From Nonlabens antarcticus (GTDB lineage: Bacteria > Bacteroidota > Bacteroidia > Flavobacteriales > Flavobacteriaceae): 64,000 nt of DNA. The stretch lies in assembly GCF_015356755.1 (NCBI RefSeq), contig NZ_JADFCO010000065.1:1-64000 (forward strand), in the 5' to 3' direction. This document shows, piece by piece, positions 51,871 through 58,473 of the stretch (position 1 is the first letter of the stretch; each line of letters begins with the position of its first letter). The notes below the pieces were generated by a model that saw only the letters and a program-made list of their open reading frames with translations, searched no databases and was not told the DNA's origin. The position numbers and the translations under genes were made by a program.

Positions 51871-52667
51871 TGGAACGCGTTTTACAATATGATGGCACTT
51901 TTGATGGTTTAATGACGACCATTTTCACTATTTATCAGCATAAAGTCAAGAATCCAATCATCCAGGCACCGGCACAGCAGCAGGATAGTCTTTTTGGCGA
52001 AGCCCATGAAATTATCACCGAACCTGAAAAAGCTCAAAGAGTCCTGAACCGGATGAACGAATTAAGTTCTAAACAAGACATGATGGAGTTCTATAAAGCA
52101 TTCCTAAGTGAGATTCTGGGAATAGAAAACACCTTATACCAGTATTGCCAGCAAACCTTTGCAGCGGGCAAGGCGCCTTCTGGTGACTATGGCAACACTA
52201 CCATTCTAAAGATCTCTCAGGCTGCCAAAATGGTAGGTCGTGAAAAGCATCGTATGGAAGCATTTATACGGTTTCACTTAATCGATGAAGATTTGTATTA
52301 TGCGAACTGTGAACCAGATTTCAACGTATTACCACTGATAGCCCAACATTTCAAAAACCGCTATGCTGACCAGAAATGGGTGATTTATGATCTGAAAAGA
52401 GACTTCGGTATTTCTTATGACCTAGAAAATGTCGTGGAAGTGACCATCAATTTTAAGGATCCTACCGCAAAAAAAGGTATTGTCAATAAGGCTGGTTCTT
52501 CCACTCAACTGGTGACGGGCAGCTTTCGCGAAAGCGAAAACAATTACAGGGATCTCTGGAATCAATATTTCAAAAGTACAAACATTGAATCACGCAAGAA
52601 TATGAAGCTTCACCTACAGCACGTACCGAAGCGTTACTGGAAATACTTGAGTGAAAAAGTAGCCTGA
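51870..52667 (+). CDS. TIGR03915-type DNA metabolism protein
   Basis: A 265-residue soluble protein with the features of the family linked to the radical SAM gene: opening LQYDGTFDGLMTTIFTIYQHK, a central GREKHRMEAFIRFHLIDEDLYY (read as MVGREKHRMEAFIRF), and PDFNVLPLIAQHFKNRYADQKWVIYD. Members are often fused to, or near, uracil-DNA-glycosylase-like domains; no such domain is fused here. QQDSLF at residues 37-42 resembles a clamp-binding peptide. The recurrent palindrome (52522-52535) encodes SFRESE near the C-terminus. Biochemical role unknown. Confidence 0.88.
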   Translation: MERVLQYDGTFDGLMTTIFTIYQHKVKNPIIQAPAQQQDSLFGEAHEIITEPEKAQRVLNRMNELSSKQDMMEFYKAFLSEILGIENTLYQYCQQTFAAGKAPSGDYGNTTILKISQAAKMVGREKHRMEAFIRFHLIDEDLYYANCEPDFNVLPLIAQHFKNRYADQKWVIYDLKRDFGISYDLENVVEVTINFKDPTAKKGIVNKAGSSTQLVTGSFRESENNYRDLWNQYFKSTNIESRKNMKLHLQHVPKRYWKYLSEKVA

Positions 52668-52700
52668 TTGAATAAATAGCGCACAAATCCATAAATTATT

Positions 52701-52708
52701 TACCTTTG
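52701..52708 (+). promoter_or_regulatory. Probable -7 box of lipoprotein paralogue 4
   Basis: TACCTTTG fits TAnnTTTG and stands 24 bases before the ATG at 52733, giving the lipoprotein its own promoter inside the tail of the cassette. Confidence 0.45.
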
Positions 52709-52732
52709 AAGCTTCATTGTAAAACCAAAATT

Positions 52733-52948
52733 ATGAAGAAGTTAGTTTTAAGCATGATGTTATTCGGCTTACTAATCGGTACCACAGCCTGTAGAGAATC
52801 CACAGGTGAAAAGGCAGAAGACGCCATTGAATCTGCTGCTGAAGATACTGAAGACAACCTAGAGCAAGTAGGTGATGAGATTGAGCAAATAGGAGACAAC
52901 GTTGATGAAGAAATCAACGATGAACAAACTGGTGCTGACGATAACTAG
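52733..52948 (+). CDS. Small acidic lipoprotein, paralogue 4
   Basis: A 71-residue lipoprotein from the ATG at 52733; nine more codons are open upstream but include the promoter box. Signal MKKLVLSMMLFGLLIGTTAC with Cys20 as lipid site, then RESTGEKAEDAIES and long acidic helix segments EDTEDNLEQVGDEIEQIGDN. The end matches paralogue 1 (DEIDNQIDQIGDDN) closely. It lies just behind the damage cassette, about 10 kb from the other three. Confidence 0.75.
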   Translation: MKKLVLSMMLFGLLIGTTACRESTGEKAEDAIESAAEDTEDNLEQVGDEIEQIGDNVDEEINDEQTGADDN

Positions 52949-52969
52949 TCGTCAACCATTTATTAAATC

Positions 52970-52997
52970 AATGCAGCTTCAGGGTTGCATTTTTTTG
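52970..52997 (+). terminator. Terminator after lipoprotein paralogue 4
   Basis: Arms AATGCAGC (52970-52977) and GTTGCATT (52984-52991) with one G-U pair, then a T run. Confidence 0.75.
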
Positions 52998-53083
52998 TTA
53001 TGAGAATCAATCTTTATTTAAACTCAAGAATTCCCCTAATTGATTTTACCGTACAAAAACCGTAAAATTGACAAAGTTCATAA

Positions 53084-53120
53084 AACAAAAAATCCTGATA
53101 ATCAAATGATTATCAGGATT
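53084..53120 (-). terminator. Terminator of the tRNA transcript
   Basis: Arms AATCCTGATAATCA (53091-53104) and TGATTATCAGGATT (53107-53120) with a two-base loop in DNA, followed on the minus strand by TTTTTTGTTTT. It begins three bases beyond the tRNA-Leu CCA end. Confidence 0.85.
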
Positions 53121-53122
53121 CA

Positions 53123-53211
53123 TGGTACTCGAGACGGGACTTGAACCCGTACGGGCATTACTACCCATTGGATTTTAAGTCCAACGTGTCTACCAATTCC
53201 ACCACTCGAGC
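53123..53211 (-). tRNA. tRNA-Leu (anticodon TAA)
   Basis: On the minus strand a tRNA with acceptor arms GCTCGAG and CTCGAGT, discriminator A and an encoded CCA. The anticodon stem TTGGA/TCCAA encloses CTTAAAA with anticodon TAA. The long variable arm (GGGTAGTAATGCCC) is that of a class II leucine tRNA. T arm GGGTTCAAGTCC is present. Total 89 bases. Confidence 0.97.
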
Positions 53212-53249
53212 TTAAATGTCAGCGACACTTAAAATTGGTATTAAAAAAG

Positions 53250-53321
53250 AGCGAAAGACGGGGATTGAACCCGCGACCCCCACCTTGGCAAGGTGATGCT
53301 CTACCGCTGAGCTACTTTCGC
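53250..53321 (-). tRNA. tRNA-Gly (anticodon GCC)
   Basis: On the minus strand acceptor arms GCGAAAG and CTTTCGC with discriminator T, D arm GCTCAGCGGTAGAGC, anticodon stem CACCT/AGGTG with loop TGCCA reading GCC, and T arm GGGTTCAATCCC. CCA is not encoded. It is upstream of tRNA-Leu with 38 bases between them, so the two form one transcript. Confidence 0.96.
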
Positions 53322-53380
53322 ATTGTTTACTCTTACTAAATTAAGAACGTTTGCCAGAATCTTAAATTTCAAAGCGGTTG

Positions 53381-53410
53381 CAAATTTAATAACTTTCCCT
53401 ATTCCACAAA
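53381..53410 (-). promoter_or_regulatory. Promoter of the tRNA-Gly/tRNA-Leu operon
   Basis: On the minus strand TTTG (53410-53407), 18 bases, TAAATTTG (53388-53381), a near-ideal Bacteroidota promoter. Its -7 box lies about 60 bases before tRNA-Gly and directly behind mutS. Confidence 0.7.
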
Positions 53411-53428
53411 GGAAAAAACGTAAAATTA

Positions 53429-56044
53429 TCATCTTGATTTATCGGTCCCTACCAGCATGCGTTTGATCTCGTTTAATTTCATTAAAGCTTCCACTGGAGT
53501 AAGGGTGTTTATATCCACTTGTATGATCTCATTGCGCACTTCTTCCAGTAGTGGATCATCTAAATTGAAAAAACTCAACTGCATCTCTTGATCTTGTGCT
53601 GCTTTCATTGCTGCTCTTGAATCCTCGCGCTGGTGTGATTTCTCTAGCGTTTTTAATATTTTTTCTGCTTTGTGAATGACCTGTTGTGGCATTCCAGCCA
53701 TCTTGGCCACGTGTATTCCAAAACTATGATGGCTACCACCGGGAATAAGCTTGCGCATGAAAAGTACTTTATCCTTTAATTCCTTCACTTCGACATTGAA
53801 ATTCTTAATACGTGGAAATTGCTCTGTCATTTCATTAAGCTCGTGGTAATGGGTGGCAAATAAGGTTTTGGCCTTAAATGGATGCTCATGCAGGTATTCT
53901 GTAATTGCCCACGCAATGGAAATTCCATCATAAGTACTCGTCCCGCGGCCTATCTCATCAAGCAAGATCAAACTGCGGTCACTCACATTATTCAAAATGC
54001 TGGCGCTCTCGTTCATTTCAGTCATAAACGTAGATTCACCTTGGGAAATATTATCGCTGGCACCTACTCTAGTAAATATTTTATCCACGATTCCCATTTT
54101 AACCGTATCTGCTGGGACAAAGCTTCCCATTTGTGCAAGAAGTACTATTAATGCAGTTTGTCTTAAAATCGCGCTCTTACCGCTCATGTTGGGTCCTGTA
54201 ATCATGATGATCTGCTGCTCATCACGATCCAGCTGCACATCATTAGGAATGTAGGGCTGATCTGCCGGTAACATTTTTTCAATCACGGGATGACGACCGC
54301 CTTTAATGATTAGTTCATCCGTATCTAATAATTCTGGTCTTGTGTAATTTGATGAAACCGCATGATCTGCAAAAGAAATCAAACAGTCTAATTGCCCTAT
54401 CAAATGTGCATTATTCTGGATGGGTTTTATAAAAGGGATTATTTCTTTTACTACCTGCTCAAAAAGTTCTTGTTGCAACGCATGAATTCGTTCTTCAGCA
54501 CCCAGTATTTTTCCTTCGTATTCCTTTAATTCTTCGGTAATATAACGCTCAGCATTTACCAATGTTTGTTTGCGGGTCCAGCTTTCTGGCACTTTATCTT
54601 TATGGGAATTGCGGACTTCAATATAATATCCAAAAACATTATTGCTGGAAATTTTTAAGCTGGAAATTCCGGTTTCCTTACTGTGACGGTCCAGCATTTT
54701 ATCTAAATAATCCTTTCCTGTCGTCGCAAGACCACGCAATTCATCCAGTTCTTCGTGAAAACCTTCGGCAATTGTTTTACCCTTTAAAAGATTGACCGGT
54801 GCATCCTCATCTAATCGCTCTTCAATTACTTCTATGAGCTGTGTGCATTTGTTTAGGCTTTCGCCCAAAGTCTGTAAGGATGTATCTCCTGCATCCATTG
54901 TCATTTCTTTGATAGGAGCAATAGCCTGCAAGCTATTCTTCAATTGAATGACCTCGCGTGGACAAATTTTACCTACAGCAACCTTAGAGACTAATCGTTC
55001 TAGATCATTCATCGACTTAAGATGAGATTTCACCTTTTCCCTGATTTGCGATTCGGTTTTGAAATAAGCAACAACATCGTGGCGCTTGTTTATTTGTTCC
55101 GCGTTTTTTAATGGAAAGGCCATCCATCGTTTTAGCAACCTTGCCCCCATAGGTGTGGTGGTCTGATCGATTACATCAATTAACGTAACCGCTCCTGTAC
55201 TTAAGGCTTGATACAATTCTAGATTACGCACCGTGAATCGATCCATCCACACAAAGCTGTCGTCCTCAATCCGCGCTATAGTTGCCACATGATCGATCTG
55301 GTGGTGTTGGGTTTCGGCTAGATAATGAAGGATGGCACCTGCTGAAATCAATGCTTGATCCAGTTTGTCAACGCCATAACCTTTTAGGGAATTCACTTTG
55401 AAATGTTTCAGAAGACTTTCCCTGGCATAATCTATTTGAAAAACCCAGTCCTCAAGATAAAAGAAGGGCAAGTCGTATGGAAAATCCTGAGCCAACTCCT
55501 TTTTATCACTTCGGGAAACCAAGACTTCGCTAGGGTTGAAATTTTGCAACAATTTATCGGCTTCTTCTTTAGTTCCTTGGCTGATTAGAAATTCGCCTGT
55601 GGAAATATCCAGAAAGGCAACGGCATACACATTCCGCGAAAGCGATAAGGCTGCCAGAAAATTATTAGATCTGGAACTGAGCACTTCATCATTAAGCGAT
55701 ACTCCTGGCGTTATCAATTCTGTCACACCACGCTTTACGATGTTCTTTGTCTGCTTAGGGTCTTCTAATTGATCACAAATTGCCACGCGTTCCCCAGCGC
55801 GGACCAGCTTAGGCAAGTAAGTATTGAGAGAATGATGGGGGAAACCTGCAAGCTCTGTGCGCTCACCTCCATTATTTCTATTAGTCAAAACAATGTTAAG
55901 AATGCGAGCCGTTTTGACGGCATCTGCACCAAATGTTTCATAAAAATCCCCCACACGGAAAAGCAGCAAAGCATCAGGATACTTTGTTTTGATCTTATTA
56001 TACTGCTGCATCAAAGGCGTGACCTTTTTACCTTGGGAACTCAA
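53429..56044 (-). CDS. mutS: DNA mismatch repair protein MutS
   Basis: Recognises mismatches and small loops and starts methyl-independent repair together with MutL, which is not in the window. At 871 residues it is of MutS1 type. The mismatch-reading Phe-x-Glu is in FRVGDFYETFG (about 29-39), then connector, lever and clamp domains, Walker A GPNMSGKSAILRQTA, Walker B ILLDEIGRGTSTYDG, and the C-terminal helix-turn-helix. QLSFF at 822-826 is a likely beta-clamp-binding peptide. A variant palindrome at 55633-55645 lies in the gene. No neighbour on the same strand is close enough to be an operon partner. Confidence 0.97.
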   Translation of the reverse strand: MSSQGKKVTPLMQQYNKIKTKYPDALLLFRVGDFYETFGADAVKTARILNIVLTNRNNGGERTELAGFPHHSLNTYLPKLVRAGERVAICDQLEDPKQTKNIVKRGVTELITPGVSLNDEVLSSRSNNFLAALSLSRNVYAVAFLDISTGEFLISQGTKEEADKLLQNFNPSEVLVSRSDKKELAQDFPYDLPFFYLEDWVFQIDYARESLLKHFKVNSLKGYGVDKLDQALISAGAILHYLAETQHHQIDHVATIARIEDDSFVWMDRFTVRNLELYQALSTGAVTLIDVIDQTTTPMGARLLKRWMAFPLKNAEQINKRHDVVAYFKTESQIREKVKSHLKSMNDLERLVSKVAVGKICPREVIQLKNSLQAIAPIKEMTMDAGDTSLQTLGESLNKCTQLIEVIEERLDEDAPVNLLKGKTIAEGFHEELDELRGLATTGKDYLDKMLDRHSKETGISSLKISSNNVFGYYIEVRNSHKDKVPESWTRKQTLVNAERYITEELKEYEGKILGAEERIHALQQELFEQVVKEIIPFIKPIQNNAHLIGQLDCLISFADHAVSSNYTRPELLDTDELIIKGGRHPVIEKMLPADQPYIPNDVQLDRDEQQIIMITGPNMSGKSAILRQTALIVLLAQMGSFVPADTVKMGIVDKIFTRVGASDNISQGESTFMTEMNESASILNNVSDRSLILLDEIGRGTSTYDGISIAWAITEYLHEHPFKAKTLFATHYHELNEMTEQFPRIKNFNVEVKELKDKVLFMRKLIPGGSHHSFGIHVAKMAGMPQQVIHKAEKILKTLEKSHQREDSRAAMKAAQDQEMQLSFFNLDDPLLEEVRNEIIQVDINTLTPVEALMKLNEIKRMLVGTDKSR

Positions 56045-56139
56045 TAGTTAATGGATTTTAATGATCTATAAAAATACGGTTTAAGCCTGCGATGCTAGAG
56101 TCGCTGCACATCTTCTTTTCAACATCTTATGGTGTGTTT

Positions 56140-56925
56140 TTAAAAGTCCAGGTGCTCGATCGTCATGTTTTCAACGACACCCACAATTTCCTTTAATGTG
56201 GTACAATTAGCATTAGAATACAACTGGTGATGGCCCAGTTTACCATCCTCATTAAGTAATTTGCTTTGTTGCAAGGTTACTAGTAACTGTCTTGCCACTG
56301 CAGCTCCCGAATCAATTATGCGCACGTTTTTAGGAAGCAAAGTTTCTAATAAATGTTTGATGTATGGATAATGACTGCATCCCAAAACGAGGTAATCTAT
56401 ACCAGAAATCATGAAGGGTTCTACTATCCTTCTCAACAAGGTTTTCATTTCTACAGTGTTGGTTTTTCCAGCCTCTATAAGCTCTACAATACCGGTACCC
56501 ACGACTTCAATAGTATCGATATCTTGACTGAATTTTTCTTGAGTCGTCTTAAAAAGCTGACTGGACAATGTCCCCTTGGTAGCGAGGATACCTATTTTCT
56601 TAGTATCAGACTGTAAGGCTGCCGGTTTGATGGCTGGTTCAATTCCTATGAGTGGGATACTATATTTAGAGCGTAAATAATCAATGGCGTTTGTCGTTGC
56701 CGTGTTGCAGGGTATAGCGATGAGCTTACAACCTTTTGAAATAAGGAATTCCGTATTTTTTATACTTAAAGCGATGATCTCGTCTGGAGATTTAATCCCG
56801 TAGGGCGCATTTTTTGAATCGGCTAGATAGATGGTGTTTTCATACGGCAATAGATCGATGACCTCCTTCCATACGGAGGTGCCACCCACACCACTATCAA
56901 AAAAACCCAAAGCTGCTTTACTCAA
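56140..56925 (-). CDS. murI: Glutamate racemase
   Basis: Makes D-glutamate for peptidoglycan in the cytoplasm. The 261-residue enzyme has both catalytic cysteines in their motifs: Cys73 in IPCNTATTNA and Cys183 in LGCSHYPY, and the substrate-binding DSGVGG at 10-15. It lies downstream of the ompH pair on the same strand, but a hairpin terminator stands between, so it is at least partly independently transcribed. Confidence 0.96.
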   Translation of the reverse strand: MSKAALGFFDSGVGGTSVWKEVIDLLPYENTIYLADSKNAPYGIKSPDEIIALSIKNTEFLISKGCKLIAIPCNTATTNAIDYLRSKYSIPLIGIEPAIKPAALQSDTKKIGILATKGTLSSQLFKTTQEKFSQDIDTIEVVGTGIVELIEAGKTNTVEMKTLLRRIVEPFMISGIDYLVLGCSHYPYIKHLLETLLPKNVRIIDSGAAVARQLLVTLQQSKLLNEDGKLGHHQLYSNANCTTLKEIVGVVENMTIEHLDF

Positions 56926-56951
56926 ATTGCACCGTTTAAAAGCTTGAATTT

Positions 56952-56990
56952 AGTCAAAAAAAAACCGCCCCCACAACGTAGGGACGGTTT
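56952..56990 (-). terminator. Terminator after the ompH genes
   Basis: Ten-base arms (56962-56971 and 56981-56990, one G-U pair) with a long T run on the minus strand, 24 bases beyond the ompH stop codon and ahead of murI. Confidence 0.8.
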
Positions 56991-57013
56991 CTAATATATT
57001 TAGGAAATACAGC

Positions 57014-57532
57014 TTACTGAATACCTAATTCTTTTTTTACATCTGGCATTAAATCATAACCATCTGCCATGATCAATCCTGTTCCAGTAGTTGAATCAAG
57101 AACATAATCAAAACCTTTTGCACGAGCTACTTTGAAGATTGCTTCACGAGCCTGGTTGTAAACTGGCTTTAAAAGATCTGTTCTTTTTTGGGAAAGAGAT
57201 TCTTGTGATTTTGTATAAAAATCTTCAATTTTCTTACGATCATCTTGAATTTGAGCAAGAATGCGTTGATTTTCCTCATCAGAACGATTAGGGGCATTTT
57301 GCTGTGCTTGCTGTGCCTTACTCTGTAATGACTTGTCCATTTCTACCAATTGAGCTTCATAAGTCTTAGCAAAGTTTCTCAATTGCTTTTCGGCAGCTTT
57401 TGCTTTAGGCAATGATTCTACTAGTTCCTGTGAGGCTATGTGACAAACCTTAGAACTTGTAGATTGAGCAAAAGCGATAGTTCCCATTAATAGGAAAGTG
57501 GCTGCGATGATAATATTTTTCACTTGTTTCAT
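57014..57532 (-). CDS. OmpH/Skp-family periplasmic chaperone 1
   Basis: A 172-residue exported protein: signal peptide to about residue 22 (MGTIAFAQ), then the Skp fold with a short beta core (CHIASQELVESLPKAKAAE, FDYVLDSTTGTGLIM) and a long coiled-coil tentacle (KTYEAQLVEMDKSLQSKAQQ). Skp binds unfolded outer-membrane proteins on the way to BamA, and the gene follows bamA. Last gene of this run before a terminator. Confidence 0.92.
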   Translation of the reverse strand: MKQVKNIIIAATFLLMGTIAFAQSTSSKVCHIASQELVESLPKAKAAEKQLRNFAKTYEAQLVEMDKSLQSKAQQAQQNAPNRSDEENQRILAQIQDDRKKIEDFYTKSQESLSQKRTDLLKPVYNQAREAIFKVARAKGFDYVLDSTTGTGLIMADGYDLMPDVKKELGIQ

Positions 57533-57591
57533 TTTCAGTTGTTCTTATTTTTTATTTCTTACGGGTTGCAAATATAATGAGTTCTAGAGTT

Positions 57592-58440
57592 TTAATTCCC
57601 TCCTGGAGGATTGTTCTTATTTCCCTCTCTAGCATCTTTCCTGGCCTGAAGCACGCTATCCTTCTTACGCGCGCGTTCTTTGATCATTTGATCACGACGC
57701 TCTTTATAAGCTCTTGCTCTTGCTTCCTTAATGCTGTCTCGCACCCTGATTTTTTCTGCTCTAATCGCTTGTCTACTATCTGCGGCTTCCTGTTTGATGC
57801 GATCAACTGCAGCATCATCTGCTGCTTCCTGCACAGACATGTACGGCTCATCCAAAACCATCTCTTTTACTGGAGCTGTTTTTCCTAAACCTCTAGCCTC
57901 TGCGCGATCGTTTGCTTTTCCTGTGCGCCCTATGGCTCTCAATACATCATCACTCAAATCGTGACGATCATCGCTGTATAACATAGTCACCTCAGATCTT
58001 TCCAGAATGATGTCGTATTTCTTCTGTTGACCTATCTTTTGCATTTCATTGAAAACCTGATCTTGGACAGGTTGAATCAATTGCTGCTTTTGCTTGATAA
58101 AATCTCCTTCGGCACCAAATCTTTTTTGTTGATACGTACTTAACTGTTCGCGTTTGATACTAATTTCCTCTTCCCGCTCTTCTACCAGTTCCTTAGTCAA
58201 TAAAACACGTTCATTTTTTAAAGAACTTTCCATCTGTCCTATTTCGGACTCCATTTTCTCAATCTCTACTTTCCACGACTGCATTCTTTGTTCCAGCTGG
58301 TCTGACGCTTTCTGGTATTCAGGAACGCTTTCCAGGATGTAATTCATATCGACATAACCTACTCGTATTCCTCTTTGCGCTTTCGCGAAAGCGAAACAAA
58401 GCAACGTCAACATCAATAAAATCGAAATCCTGTTTTTCAT
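57592..58440 (-). CDS. OmpH/Skp-family periplasmic chaperone 2, long-tailed
   Basis: A 282-residue OmpH protein, paralogous to its neighbour but with an added C-terminal helix of about 100 residues rich in Arg, Lys, Glu and Ala (IRVRDSIKEARARAYKERRD) and a Pro/Gly end. The signal peptide ends CFAFAKAQ, encoded by the recurrent palindrome at 58378-58393, and Ala-Lys-Ala is the expected cleavage site. The core opens RVGYVDMNYILESVPEYQKA and runs through a long coiled coil. An ATG two codons upstream (58446) is an alternative start. Directly downstream of bamA (33 bases). Confidence 0.9.
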   Translation of the reverse strand: MKNRISILLMLTLLCFAFAKAQRGIRVGYVDMNYILESVPEYQKASDQLEQRMQSWKVEIEKMESEIGQMESSLKNERVLLTKELVEEREEEISIKREQLSTYQQKRFGAEGDFIKQKQQLIQPVQDQVFNEMQKIGQQKKYDIILERSEVTMLYSDDRHDLSDDVLRAIGRTGKANDRAEARGLGKTAPVKEMVLDEPYMSVQEAADDAAVDRIKQEAADSRQAIRAEKIRVRDSIKEARARAYKERRDQMIKERARKKDSVLQARKDAREGNKNNPPGGN

Positions 58441-58473
58441 AACCACTTGATTTAAAGAAATAATCGTGCCATC

